Below, piece after piece: positions 20,348 through 29,361 of a DNA stretch of 64,000 bases (its first letter is position 1; each line of letters opens with the position of its first letter). A program made the position numbers and the translations under genes. A model generated the notes under the pieces. The model saw only the letters and a program-made list of their open reading frames with translations. It did no database searches and was not told the origin of the DNA. The DNA is from Bacteroidota bacterium (GTDB taxonomy: Bacteria > Bacteroidota > Bacteroidia > Bacteroidales > F082), in NCBI GenBank assembly GCA_016715945.1, contig JADJXJ010000003.1:620001-684000 (forward strand). Reading direction: 5' to 3'.

Positions 20348-21085
20348 TCAAGCCTTAACGGCACTGTAAAAGGTCGCAATCCCAAAAGTGAGTCGTTTTT
20401 GGCGGGTCTGGCTATATCCTGCTGTCTCCAGCCTCTGCATAAAAGCCTCGCCTTCCGGAAACAGCATCACCGACTCGGGCAGGTAGGTGTAGGCCCCTTT
20501 GTCTTTCGAGAAGATTCGGCCAAGTCCGGGCAGGATATGGCGAAAATAGAAGTTGTATAATTGCTTGACGGGAAAGGTGTTAGGTTTCGAAAATTCGAGT
20601 ACGGCCACCATGCCACCTTTTTTGGTCACGCGAAACATCTCACGCAATCCGCGGTCGAGGTCTTCAAAATTACGCACCCCGAAAGCCACCATCACGGCAT
20701 CAAAATATCCATCTTCGAAGGGTAGATTTTCCGAGTCGGCCTGTATCAGCTCAATCTGGTCGTGCAGTTTTCTGGTCGCCAGTTTTTGTTCGCCAACGTC
20801 GAGCATCTTGCGCGAAATATCAATGCCGACAATCCTGGCCTTGCTGTGCCTGCTCAGGGCAATGGCAAGATCGGCCGTGCCGGTGGCCACATCGAGCACC
20901 CTGGATGGCTGGGTTTCCGCTACCGCTTTAACCACCCGCCTGCGCCATAACTTGTCGATATTGGCCGAAAGAAAATGGTTCAGGAAATCGTATTTGTGGG
21001 CAATGTTGTCGAACATGGCCTCCACCTGACCTTTTTTGCCCGGAGCGGGCGCAGGTGGCGGCATATGTACTTTCTTTTCAGTCAT
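20348..21085 (-). CDS. menG: Demethylmenaquinone methyltransferase
   Basis: A 245-residue SAM-dependent UbiE/MenG methyltransferase, the last step of menaquinone synthesis. Motifs: KYDFLNHFLSANIDKLWRRR, SAM motif I VLDVATGTADLA, and the family signature AFGVRNFEDLDRGLREMFRVTKKGG. The ATG at 21085 (MTEKKVHMPP) gives the usual family length; the same frame extends into the upstream kinase gene and is rejected. It begins 8 bases after the heptose-kinase-like gene, so the three minus-strand genes here are one operon. No terminator is obvious between it and the convergent barrel gene. Confidence 0.93.
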   Translation of the reverse strand: MTEKKVHMPPPAPAPGKKGQVEAMFDNIAHKYDFLNHFLSANIDKLWRRRVVKAVAETQPSRVLDVATGTADLAIALSRHSKARIVGIDISRKMLDVGEQKLATRKLHDQIELIQADSENLPFEDGYFDAVMVAFGVRNFEDLDRGLREMFRVTKKGGMVAVLEFSKPNTFPVKQLYNFYFRHILPGLGRIFSKDKGAYTYLPESVMLFPEGEAFMQRLETAGYSQTRQKRLTFGIATFYSAVKA

Positions 21086-21093
21086 GGAAACAT

Positions 21094-22128
21094 TTATTGC
21101 AACACCTTCAACAGTTCGTTGCGCAGTTTTGTTTTGTCCACGGGCACCACGCCCACTTCTTCGCATACCAACCCGCCGGCCAGATTTGACAAAAATGCCG
21201 TGGTTCGTGCATCCTGCCCCAGCGCCAGACAAACGGCTGCCACGCTGATCACGGTGTCGCCGGCTCCCGAAACATCAGCTATATTGCGCAGAAAGGCCGG
21301 CAAATGATGACCCTGACCTGCATTTTCATTTCTTTCGCGGATGTACACGCCTTTTTCGGAAAGGGTCACCATCACCATATCTGCTTCAAGCTTTTCCTGA
21401 AGCAATTCCACGGCCCGTGAAAGGTTGCTCATCGTGATCTCTTCGGTATAATTCATGCCCTCCCGCAATTCTTTGAGGTTGGGCTTGAACAGGCTCACCT
21501 TGCGGTAATCCAAAAAGTGCCTTTTCTTAGGGTCAACCGCTACAGGAATATGATGTTCCCTGGCCATGGATACCACTTCGGCAATCAACCGGTTGTCGAT
21601 GACGCCTTTGTCATAATCCTGAAAAACAATGGCATCCACGTTTTTTTGGGCTATCTCGCGGGCCACCCGCTCAACCAGGCTGGTGGTAACCTGTGTGTCC
21701 ACCTGCCGGGTGGTTTCTTCGTCCACGCGCAGCATCTGCACATTGTTTCCGATGATCCTGAATTTGGTGGTGGTAGGTCGGTCGTCGAGCCTCAGGATGC
21801 CGCCGGTGTGCATCCCATAACGCTCGCACAGCTCGATGAATTCGCTGCCACGCACATCGTTTCCAACCACAGATATCATCACCGGTTCGGCGCCGAGGGC
21901 ATGAAGGTTAAGGGCCACATTGGCTGCGCCTCCAAGGCGGCTGGTGCGCTCCCTTACCGATACCACCGGCACAGGCGCCTCGGGGGATATGCGCTCAACC
22001 TTTCCGAAAATATAGGCGTCAAGCATCACATCGCCAATCACCAGGATGCGCAACCTGCCAAACTGATCGAGCAGGCTTGTGGCCTGTTCAGGCCTGAGTG
22101 GCAACGCTTCCGTTTTGTTTGAACTCAT
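21094..22128 (-). CDS. PfkB-type kinase, heptose-7-phosphate kinase-like
   Basis: A 344-residue carbohydrate kinase resembling the HldE/RfaE N-terminal domain (D-glycero-beta-D-manno-heptose 7-phosphate kinase, ADP-heptose branch of LPS core synthesis). Motifs: VIGDVMLDAYIFGKVERISPEAPVPVV, GGAANVALNLHALGA, the DPKKRHF region, and the PfkB signature DVSGAGDTVISVA with the catalytic Asp. There is no C-terminal nucleotidyltransferase domain, so this is the separate-kinase (HldA) arrangement. It overlaps the aminotransferase stop by 4 bases. Confidence 0.85.
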   Translation of the reverse strand: MSSNKTEALPLRPEQATSLLDQFGRLRILVIGDVMLDAYIFGKVERISPEAPVPVVSVRERTSRLGGAANVALNLHALGAEPVMISVVGNDVRGSEFIELCERYGMHTGGILRLDDRPTTTKFRIIGNNVQMLRVDEETTRQVDTQVTTSLVERVAREIAQKNVDAIVFQDYDKGVIDNRLIAEVVSMAREHHIPVAVDPKKRHFLDYRKVSLFKPNLKELREGMNYTEEITMSNLSRAVELLQEKLEADMVMVTLSEKGVYIRERNENAGQGHHLPAFLRNIADVSGAGDTVISVAAVCLALGQDARTTAFLSNLAGGLVCEEVGVVPVDKTKLRNELLKVLQ

Positions 22129-23332
22129 CGTAGTTTCTGGAGTGCCTTTTCAATTCTGTTTACAGCTTCGCGTATCTGCCCTTCCGATGCGGCATACGAA
22201 AAACGAATGCATTCTGCATTGCCAAAGGCAGCACCATCCACAAGGGCAACATGTGCTTCTTCCAGCAGATAGATGCAAAGGTCGTAGCTATTGGATATCA
22301 GTCGCTTACCATCCGATTTTCCAAAATACCAGCTCACATCAGGAAACATGTAGAAAGCCCCCGATGGAAAATTAGGTTTCACACCTTCTATGGCGCTGAG
22401 TTTTTCGTAGAGCAGGTTGCGGCGGCTTTCGAAGGCGCGGAGCATTTGCTGCAACTCTTCCGAGTCTTCGGGCCTTGTGCGAAGGGCTTCAAGTGCAGCA
22501 GCCTGCGAAATGGTGCAACTTCCCGAAGTATATTGTCCCTGCACAATGTTGCAGGCGTCGGCCACCCATTGCGGCCCGGCCATATAGCCTACCCGCCAGC
22601 CTGTCATGGCAAATCCTTTCGATAAGCCGTTGATCACAATAACCCGTCCTTCGAGCTCTTCGAAACCGGCAATACTGACATGCCGCCCCTCGAAACGAAT
22701 CAGCTCATAGATCTCGTCGCTGATCACCATTACATGCGGATGCCGTGCCAACACCTGAGCAAATGCTTTTAACTCATCAAAGGTATAAGCCGACCCGCTC
22801 GGATTGCAGGGCGAACTGAAAATGAAGGCTTTGGTGCGGTGGCTAATGGCTTTGTCGAGGGCTTCGGGACTTATTTTAAAATCCGTTGCCACCCCCGATG
22901 GAACGATCACCGGTACACCGGAGGCCAGTTTGACCATTTCAGGATAGGATACCCAAAACGGAGCAGGAATCACCACCTCGTCGCCTTCGTCGAGCAGACT
23001 GAAAAAAGCATTCATGATAGATTGCTTCGCTCCGTTTGAGACGATGATTTGTGAAGGCTTGAAATGCAGCCCGTTGTCGCGAAGCAGTTTTTCAGAAATA
23101 GCTTTACGCAGGGCGGCAGTTCCCGGCACCGGTGGATAGTGGGTGTCGTTGGCTTCGATTGCCCTGATGCCGGCCTGCTTCACAGCTTCGGGCGTATTGA
23201 AATCCGGCTCGCCAATACTCAGGGTGATCACATCAATTCCTTGCTCTTTCAGCTCGCGGCTCTTGCGGGTCATTCCAAGGTGGCCGATTCGGTGAGCGAC
23301 CTGACCCTCTTCGATATGGCCTGGTGTTCCAT
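22125..23332 (-). CDS. aspC: Aspartate-type aminotransferase, apparent frameshift near the 5' end
   Basis: Class I PLP aminotransferase (aspartate to 2-oxoglutarate type). The body has SIGEPDFNTP, FSSPCNPSG, DEIYELI, NGLSKGFAMTGWRVGYMAG with the PLP lysine, and FSYAASEGQIREAVNRI. The canonical N-terminus is split. From ATG 23332 the frame reads MEHQAISKRVRSLTESATLE then stops. MTRKSRELKEQGIDV continues in another frame from ATG 23273. Joining them needs one extra base near 23274-23280 and restores about 401 residues with the family order SATLxMxxKSRELK. The short frame ends in ATGA, overlapping the second ATG, so reinitiation could still make a 382-residue form. A TTG start at 23354 lies inside the promoter and is rejected. 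Confidence 0.85.
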
Positions 23333-23351
23333 GCAGGATGCATTTAGGGGG

Positions 23352-23359
23352 CAAATTTA
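23352..23359 (-). promoter_or_regulatory. -7 element of the aminotransferase operon
   Basis: TAAATTTG on the minus strand (CAAATTTA on plus). It sits 20 bases upstream of ATG 23332, a typical leader length, and supports that ATG as the original start. Confidence 0.6.
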
Positions 23360-23459
23360 AGAATTAAACCTGCTGTAAACGGGCATTTTATCACCTTATC
23401 AGGAAGTGATTCATACCAAACCCCAATAATGTTAGTTTTACAACTGCAAACACATCCTC

Positions 23460-24005
23460 ATGCTCACCATCGTCCTCATTATTTCCGGGCTTACCCTGCT
23501 GACAGCCGTCGGCCTGGCCCTGTATGTATTCCGCTTTCGCAACGAAGCATCAAACCGTTTGGCCCAATTAGAACAGCAAATTATTTCGTTGAACCGCCTG
23601 CCGGAAAGTCAGAAAACACCTGATAACCAGGCTGGACTGTTTCCGCTCAGGGTGCAGGCTGCCGAGCGGCTGATTGTCCTTGTCGAACGCATCAAACCGG
23701 GCATGCTGGTGCACCGTCATCTGACTTCGGCCGCTACAGCTGCACAGCTTGCCGCACTCATGCTTCAAAATATCCGCGAGGAATTCGAATACAACATCTC
23801 GCAACAGCTGTATGTGAGCGAACGTTCATGGCAGCTGATTTCGGCAGCCCGCGAAGAAATCATCCAGCTCATTCACCTGAGTCTGGCTGCTGTGGAAGCA
23901 GAGGCCAGCCCCGAAATGCTGGCCAGAGAGCTTTTCGCTGCATCACTCAGGTTCCCCGACGAGGCACTTGCCAGCCTGAGGGCAGAGCTGAATACACAGA
24001 AATAA
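23460..24005 (+). CDS. Single-span membrane protein, DUF7935-like
   Basis: A 181-residue protein with one N-terminal membrane span (MLTIVLIISGLTLLTAVGLALYVF) then a cytoplasmic helical domain. FPLRVQAAERLIVLVERIKP and EEFEYNISQQLYVSERSWQ match the pattern I recall for the Bacteroidetes-specific family DUF7935; the number is from memory. Function unknown. A weak TAnnTTTG-like box (TAGTTTTA) lies about 25 bases upstream. It converges on the next gene, sharing a bidirectional terminator. Confidence 0.75.
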   Translation: MLTIVLIISGLTLLTAVGLALYVFRFRNEASNRLAQLEQQIISLNRLPESQKTPDNQAGLFPLRVQAAERLIVLVERIKPGMLVHRHLTSAATAAQLAALMLQNIREEFEYNISQQLYVSERSWQLISAAREEIIQLIHLSLAAVEAEASPEMLARELFAASLRFPDEALASLRAELNTQK

Positions 24006-24030
24006 AAAAGCCGGCTGAAAACCGGCTTTT
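24006..24030. terminator. Bidirectional intrinsic terminator
   Basis: AAAAGCCGG (24006-24014) and CCGGCTTTT (24022-24030) form a perfect 9-bp stem around a 7-base loop, with A and T runs on either side. It lies between two convergent genes. Confidence 0.85.
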
Positions 24031-24052
24031 GAAGTTCAACAATCAATTGTAT

Positions 24053-26449
24053 TTATCTGGTTATGTACAGCTTGCGGGTCTGAGCGCTGGTGGCTGTCCT
24101 GAGCTGAAGCATATATACCCCGGCTTTCAGGTCGGATACATCCATGCTCACCTGGTGCGGGCCTTCGGAATATCCGCCAAGCGGCAATGTTTTGATCAGC
24201 GAGCCGGCAATATTATAGATCTCGGCATTCACCAGGTCGTTGTTGCGCAATTCGAAGCTCACCTGAACCTTGCTACTCGCCGGGTTGGGATACAACCTCA
24301 GATTGTTGTCCATTCTTTCTGCAAGTGATGTAACCACCGGCAGGGGAATGAGCGCACCCCCCGAAGGCAATGCCGCATAAAGTCCGAATGCCGGACCGTT
24401 GCTGTTGGCATCCGGATTCAGGAAGCCTGAGGCGAGCACGGTAAGCGCCTGACCACCAAGGCCAAGGGTCTGGAGTGGCGCGCCAAAAGTGGCCACAGTC
24501 ACCGTTCCGGTTTCATCTCTCACTGCCAGGGCATAATCGGCTGTTGGGAGGCTGAGATATCCCGCAAACTCGCCATAAGCAAAGTTGTCGATAATTGTGC
24601 CTGCACCCACGCCAACTTCCACCACATCAACCACCGGTGCATCGGTCGAACCATGAAATACCAGTACATCAGTCGTGTTGGCACCGGCCGAAGCTTCTTT
24701 GGCTCCGGGTTTTACGTAAATGTTGAAGGGTTTAAAGGGATTGTATCCGTTTTGGTTTACCAATCCATTGGCAACCAGCACGTAGGCATTGTAGGGTTCG
24801 AGGGTGTAGGTCTCCGACCACAGTGGGTTCTCCGGGGTGGTACTTCCGGCAGGTTTGATAGCCACTGTGAGCGGAGTATTTGCCGGTGCATCGATGAAAG
24901 GTGTGGCTGTACGGAAGGCAAAACTGTTGATGGCCTTGGATTCATTGATCCACACATCAACCTGAGCGGCGGCAGCGTCTGCAGCGTTGTGAATCACCTG
25001 AATGCGTGCATTGGGCGAAACGAAGGGCAGAGGAATCAAGTCGCCACCGGAGGCAAGTGCCACAAACAGCCCAAAGGCGGGGCCATTGTTGTTGGCAGCC
25101 GGGTTCAGAAATCCGGAAGCAACTACTGTGAGGGCCTGACCACCCAAGCCAAGTGTCTGAAGAGGTGCAAGATAGCGGGCAACGGTAACAGTTCCTGTTT
25201 CATCGCGAACGTCGAGGGTGTAATCGGCCGTTGGCAGGCTGAGGTACCCGGCAAACGCCCCATAAGCCATGTTGTCAATAATGGTACCGGCACCTGCGCC
25301 CACCTCAACCACATCTACTGTGGGGGCGTCGGTTGCTCCGTGAAACACCAGTACGTCAGTGGTGTTGGTGCTGGCTGAGGCTTCTTTGGCGTCTGGTTTG
25401 ACGTACACATCAAATGGTTTGAATGGGTTGTAAGCATTCTGATTGATTAATCCATTGGCCACCAGTACATAAGACTTACCTGGTTCGAGCGTGAAGGTCT
25501 GCGACCAAAGCGGATTTGATGCACTTCCGCTTCCGGGAGGCTGCACAGCCACAGTGAGGGGGGTGTTGCCCGGCACATCCACGAAAGGAGTTGCCGTGCG
25601 AAAAGCAAAGTTGGCCACGGCTTTGGAGTCGTTGATCCAAACATCCACCTGCTCAGCCGCAGCATCCGCAGCGTTATGTATCACCTGAATCCTTGCTGAG
25701 GGAGGTGTGTAAAGAGGTAGCGGTATGAGCTCGCCACCGGAGGCCAGGGCCACATACAAACCAAAGGCCGGGCCATTGCTGTTGTCCGCAGGATTCAGAA
25801 AACCCGATGCCAGTACCGTAAGTGCCTGACCACCAAGACCAAGGGTCTGCAGGGGAGCGGCATATCTGGCCACAGTAACCGTGCCTGTCTCGTCGCGCAC
25901 GTCCAATACATAGTCAGCTGTGGGCAACGACAGGTAACCGGCAAATTGTCCATAAGCCATGTTGTCGATTACAGTGCCTGCTCCGGCGCCAGTTTCAACA
26001 ACATCCACTGTGGGTGCATCCGTTGCTCCGTGAAACACCAGTACGTCAGTTGTGTTTCCCGAAGAAGAAGCTTCCTTGGCCATGGGTTTCACATACACGT
26101 CGAAAGGTTTGAATGGATTGTAATTTCCCTGACTTACAAGGCCATTGGCCACAAGCACATAGGTGTTTCCGGCCTCCAGTGTATAGGTCTGCGACCAGAT
26201 CGGGTTGGAAGCACTGGTGCTGCCCGGAGGCTGAATCGAGATCGTGATGGGCGTACCGGCAGGAGCATCAACAAATGGCGTGGCCTGGCGGAATGCAAAA
26301 TCCGAGAGGAGCTTGCTGTTGTTCAGCCAAACGTCCACGCTTTGAGCGGCAGCATCGGCCGCGTTGTGGATAACCTGCACCCTGGCAGTCTGTGCGAAGG
26401 TTGCAACTGCTGCAAAAAGCAGCAAGGAAAGCAGATAGAGTTTTTTCAT
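24053..26449 (-). CDS. Secreted triple-DUF4397 protein with T9SS sorting domain
   Basis: A 798-residue exported protein: signal peptide MKKLYLLSLLLFAAVATFA, three near-identical DUF4397 units of about 229 residues (ARVQVIHNAADAAAQSVDVW at 22, ARIQVIHNAADAAAEQVDVW at about 252, ARIQVIHNAADAAAAQVDVW at about 481), and a Por-type C-terminal domain (LRLYPNPASSKVQVSF ... AGVYMLQLRT ... RKLYITR) that directs outer-membrane passage by the type IX system. DUF4397 is a beta-rich extracellular domain of unknown function. It stands alone between a convergent terminator and an ECF sigma gene, whose control of it is possible. Confidence 0.9.
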   Translation of the reverse strand: MKKLYLLSLLLFAAVATFAQTARVQVIHNAADAAAQSVDVWLNNSKLLSDFAFRQATPFVDAPAGTPITISIQPPGSTSASNPIWSQTYTLEAGNTYVLVANGLVSQGNYNPFKPFDVYVKPMAKEASSSGNTTDVLVFHGATDAPTVDVVETGAGAGTVIDNMAYGQFAGYLSLPTADYVLDVRDETGTVTVARYAAPLQTLGLGGQALTVLASGFLNPADNSNGPAFGLYVALASGGELIPLPLYTPPSARIQVIHNAADAAAEQVDVWINDSKAVANFAFRTATPFVDVPGNTPLTVAVQPPGSGSASNPLWSQTFTLEPGKSYVLVANGLINQNAYNPFKPFDVYVKPDAKEASASTNTTDVLVFHGATDAPTVDVVEVGAGAGTIIDNMAYGAFAGYLSLPTADYTLDVRDETGTVTVARYLAPLQTLGLGGQALTVVASGFLNPAANNNGPAFGLFVALASGGDLIPLPFVSPNARIQVIHNAADAAAAQVDVWINESKAINSFAFRTATPFIDAPANTPLTVAIKPAGSTTPENPLWSETYTLEPYNAYVLVANGLVNQNGYNPFKPFNIYVKPGAKEASAGANTTDVLVFHGSTDAPVVDVVEVGVGAGTIIDNFAYGEFAGYLSLPTADYALAVRDETGTVTVATFGAPLQTLGLGGQALTVLASGFLNPDANSNGPAFGLYAALPSGGALIPLPVVTSLAERMDNNLRLYPNPASSKVQVSFELRNNDLVNAEIYNIAGSLIKTLPLGGYSEGPHQVSMDVSDLKAGVYMLQLRTATSAQTRKLYITR
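24325..26386 (-). repeat. Three tandem 687-690 bp repeats encoding DUF4397 units
   Basis: Unit starts at 26386, 25696 and 25009 (minus strand), spacings 690 and 687 bases. The units keep long identical protein stretches such as NTTDVLVFHGATDAPTVDVV and PLQTLGLGGQALTV, so they arose by recent internal duplication and could recombine. Confidence 0.85.
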
Positions 26450-26491
26450 TGGAGTGGGGGATTAGTTAGAAATTAAATTGATACTTAAAAA

Positions 26492-26521
26492 TGTTTAACA
26501 TATTAGATTTAATGTTAAACA
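26492..26521. promoter_or_regulatory. Perfect 10-bp inverted repeat upstream of the DUF4397 gene
   Basis: TGTTTAACAT (26492-26501), spacer of 10, ATGTTAAACA (26512-26521). It lies 43 bases upstream of the DUF4397 start and 23 bases after the sigma factor stop. The arms are AT-rich and followed on the minus strand by ATTTTT. It could be a weak terminator or an operator for a dimeric regulator. Confidence 0.5.
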
Positions 26522-26543
26522 AAAAATCTTAGGTCAAAAAAAA

Positions 26544-27050
26544 TTATGGTTTGTATTCACTCATGTTTTCCATGAGTTTTTTGCGGCTGTAAAAAATGCG
26601 GCTTTTCACCGTGCCGATGGTCAGTCCGAGTTTGTCGGCTATTTCCTTGTACTTGTAACCTTCGTTGTACATTTCGAAGGCCCTGCGGAAATCTTTGTCC
26701 AGCTCCTCGATGCCCTGGGTAAGCTCTTTGGTGGCAATAACCGAAAGGGGGTTGAACATGGTGTCCTCGGCTCCCGAATTGATATAATACAGATTGTCAG
26801 TCTGGTCAATAAAGGTCTTAGCCTTCTTGTTCCGACGGTAGTTGTTAATGAAAATATTTTTCATGATGGTGAAAACCCACGCCTTGAAGTTGTTGTTGTT
26901 CACAAACTTCTCGCGGTACACCAGTGCCTTGAGGAAGGTTTCCTGCAAAAGGTCCTTTGCGTCGTCATCATTGCCGGTGAGCTGACGGGCAAATACCTCC
27001 AGACTTTTCTGCATTCCGGTAAGGTTATAGTTAAATTCGACTGCGGTCAT
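26544..27050 (-). CDS. ECF-type RNA polymerase sigma factor
   Basis: A 168-residue sigma-70 family protein of the extracytoplasmic-function group. Region 2 includes DDDAKDLLQETFLKALVYREKF and FKAWVFTIMKNIFINNYRR. Region 4 has the helix-turn-helix YKYKEIADKLGLTIGTVKSRIFYSRKKL. Regions 1 and 3 are absent, as expected. No anti-sigma gene is adjacent, since the acyl-CoA ligase follows upstream with its own terminator; many Bacteroidetes ECFs of this kind are orphans. It reads toward the DUF4397 gene. Confidence 0.93.
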   Translation of the reverse strand: MTAVEFNYNLTGMQKSLEVFARQLTGNDDDAKDLLQETFLKALVYREKFVNNNNFKAWVFTIMKNIFINNYRRNKKAKTFIDQTDNLYYINSGAEDTMFNPLSVIATKELTQGIEELDKDFRRAFEMYNEGYKYKEIADKLGLTIGTVKSRIFYSRKKLMENMSEYKP

Positions 27051-27077
27051 GGGATTATTTGTTTAATGTTACGCTTA

Positions 27078-27107
27078 CAAAGTTAAACACAAAAAGATAT
27101 TTGTCAA
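27078..27107 (-). promoter_or_regulatory. Promoter of the ECF sigma gene
   Basis: On the minus strand, TTG (27107-27105, part of TTGACA), a 19-base spacer, then TAACTTTG (27085-27078). This fits the Bacteroidetes consensus in both sequence and spacing. The leader is about 20 bases. The surrounding 27110-27200 is AT-rich with no gene. Confidence 0.65.
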
Positions 27108-27212
27108 GCGAAATCGGAAAAAAGTTAAACAAAATTAATGAATGTGATGGTAAGTTGCAGATTATCAGAAATTTAAGAGATGTTAAAAAGTGTTAGGACA
27201 GAAAAAATGTTT

Positions 27213-27259
27213 AACCCTGCATCTTGCCGGACAGAAAATTACCGGCATGATACAGGGTT
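27213..27259 (-). terminator. Hairpin terminator after the acyl-CoA ligase
   Basis: An 18-base stem with two mismatches: 27213-27230 against 27242-27259 with an 11-base loop. On the minus strand it is followed by AAACATTTTTT. It starts 24 bases after the ligase stop and isolates the sigma gene from read-through. Confidence 0.7.
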
Positions 27260-27282
27260 GAATGCCTGGTGTGTATGCCTGC

Positions 27283-29211
27283 CTAATGCTGAAGGAAGAA
27301 ACGAATCTGGTTCAGATTGTGATTTGATGTAAGCGATTCTGCATCAGGTTTATACATCATTTCAAGAAGGGGATGGTATGATTCTGTTACTTTGTGGCGA
27401 ACCATTTTCATCGTGGAGTTGAGCATAAGGTTTTGCTCCGTAAACGGTTCAGGCAGGATGGCAAACATTTTTGGCAGCCAGTACTTCGGGAAGTGACCTT
27501 TGTAGTTGGGGTGTTCAACAAAAGCATGAAAATCCTTGATCAGTTGCTCCAGCACGAAGGCCGGATCGGCGTGCTGAAAGTCGTGGATCAGGCGGTTGCG
27601 TCGGATGTCATCCATAGTCACAAAAGCCACCGTGTAAGGCTTCATATCGTTGTACACCATGGCCTGGCTGAAATAGCGCGAAGTGCTCATAATGGCCTCC
27701 TCAATGCCTTCAGGCGAATATTTTTCGCCATTGGGCGAGATCAGCAGGGCTTTCTGACGGCCCACCACAACCAGGAACCCGTCTTCGTCATAATATCCAA
27801 GGTCACCGGTGTAGAGCCAGCCATTGCGTATGGTTTTTGCGGTGGCTTCCGGGTTTTTGTAATAGCCTGCCATGACGTTGTTGCCGCGTATGACAATCTC
27901 GCCCTGCGTACCAGTAGGCAAAGGACGGCCCTGCTCGTCGGCGATGATGCATTCCAGATTGGGGATCACTTTGCCCGACGTGCCCAGCTTGTGCACCTGC
28001 GGGGTGTTGGCCGAAATGATGGGCGATGCCTCGGTTAGGCCATATCCTTGATAGACAGGCACGCCGATGGCAGCAAAAAATTGTTGTTGCGAAAGATCGA
28101 GCAATGCCCCGCCTCCGACACAAAACCTGATGCTGTTTCCAAAAACCTGACGCAACTTACTAAAGATGAGTTTATCGGATATTCTGTATGCCAGGCGTTT
28201 TTGCCAGCTGAGTTTTTTTCTGCCCGTATAACCGTTGCCATACTGTTCGATACCTGCTGCCAGACCTGCATCGAACAGCCTCCGGATCAGGCCACCCTTG
28301 GCGTAAACGCCCTCTTTCATTTTGGCCATAAAATTGCCGGTCAGGGTGGGCACGGTGAGCAAAAAGTGGGGGTTCACCTCTTTCAGGTTGCCGGGTATGT
28401 TTTGCACAATGTTTTTGTTGCCTCCTCTGGCGTCCACAAAAAAGATGCTTAGTCCCTTCACGGCGCAGGCATAGATGCCCACCGTGTGGGCAAAAGAGTG
28501 GTCGAGTGGCAGGATGATCAGCAAACGGTCACCCTCATTCACATCAAAATACTGCATGGCATCGGTGCTGTTTGCATAATAATTGAGGTGGGTCAGCATG
28601 ATGCCTTTCGGGTCGCCTGTGGTGCCGGAGGTATAGCAAATGTTGACAACCTGGTTCTCGTCGAGGTTTTGTTCAAATTCCAGCAAACTGGATAGGTTTT
28701 TTTCGAGTGCTTGTTTGCCCGATTCGATCATCTTACCAAAAACAAGCACCTCTTCAAGTGGTATTCCGGAGGCCTCGAACAGACTGTTTTGTTGCGCAGG
28801 TGCATCATCCAGATAGATCACCCGGATGGGATGGTCGAGTTTGACCAGGGCAGGCAGTGCCTTTTCGAGGGTATTGGCTGAAAGGATGATGGCCTTGCAT
28901 CCGGCATGGCTGAGCCGGAACACAATTTCTTCGGGAAGAAGCTTGATGCTCAGCGGCACGTTGATGCATCCGGCCATGAGCAGGCCATATTCAGCAATTA
29001 CCCACGACGAACGACCTTCGGCCAGCAGGGCCACTTTGTCGTCCTTACCCAGACCGAGCTCCAAAAGGGCAGAGGCAAATTGCTGCGCTTTCGCAAATGT
29101 CTCGCCAAATGAGATGCCTTTCCAGCCTTCATCGGTTTTATCGTTCAGATAAGGTGTTGTTGCAAACTTTTCTGCTGCCTGCCTCAACAGGTGTATCACA
29201 TTTCGCTTCAT
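27283..29211 (-). CDS. Long-chain acyl-CoA synthetase (AMP-binding)
   Basis: A 642-residue ANL-superfamily ligase that activates long-chain fatty acids with ATP and CoA. Motifs: P-loop ICYTSGTTGDPKGIMLTHLNY, QGYGLTEASPIISAN, WLYTGDLGYYDEDGFLVVVGRQKALLISPNGEKYSPEGIEE, and the C-terminal lysine region. The ATG at 29211 (MKRNVIHLLRQAAEKF) is preferred; a TTG 36 bases upstream would add a non-conserved stretch. It is a monocistronic gene ending at a hairpin. Confidence 0.92.
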   Translation of the reverse strand: MKRNVIHLLRQAAEKFATTPYLNDKTDEGWKGISFGETFAKAQQFASALLELGLGKDDKVALLAEGRSSWVIAEYGLLMAGCINVPLSIKLLPEEIVFRLSHAGCKAIILSANTLEKALPALVKLDHPIRVIYLDDAPAQQNSLFEASGIPLEEVLVFGKMIESGKQALEKNLSSLLEFEQNLDENQVVNICYTSGTTGDPKGIMLTHLNYYANSTDAMQYFDVNEGDRLLIILPLDHSFAHTVGIYACAVKGLSIFFVDARGGNKNIVQNIPGNLKEVNPHFLLTVPTLTGNFMAKMKEGVYAKGGLIRRLFDAGLAAGIEQYGNGYTGRKKLSWQKRLAYRISDKLIFSKLRQVFGNSIRFCVGGGALLDLSQQQFFAAIGVPVYQGYGLTEASPIISANTPQVHKLGTSGKVIPNLECIIADEQGRPLPTGTQGEIVIRGNNVMAGYYKNPEATAKTIRNGWLYTGDLGYYDEDGFLVVVGRQKALLISPNGEKYSPEGIEEAIMSTSRYFSQAMVYNDMKPYTVAFVTMDDIRRNRLIHDFQHADPAFVLEQLIKDFHAFVEHPNYKGHFPKYWLPKMFAILPEPFTEQNLMLNSTMKMVRHKVTESYHPLLEMMYKPDAESLTSNHNLNQIRFFLQH

Positions 29212-29361
29212 ACTCCGGTTCTTTAAGGTGGCGCCTGCACTGATCAAGATACAACAAGCATCTATTCAGCACATTAAATCTTTTGAATGGCAGCGCCCCC
29301 TGATTTTTGTGAGCCCAAAGTTGCAAAGATTTGTTAATTTGATTCAAGAGTTAAGATTTTT

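Noticed and set aside
26493..27215. GTTAAAC boxes as the binding site of the ECF sigma factor
   Set aside because: Several copies overlap ordinary promoter or terminator sequence in AT-rich DNA (27082 in TAACTTTG, 27209 next to the hairpin), so the cluster is not strong evidence alone. The palindrome is kept as a finding.
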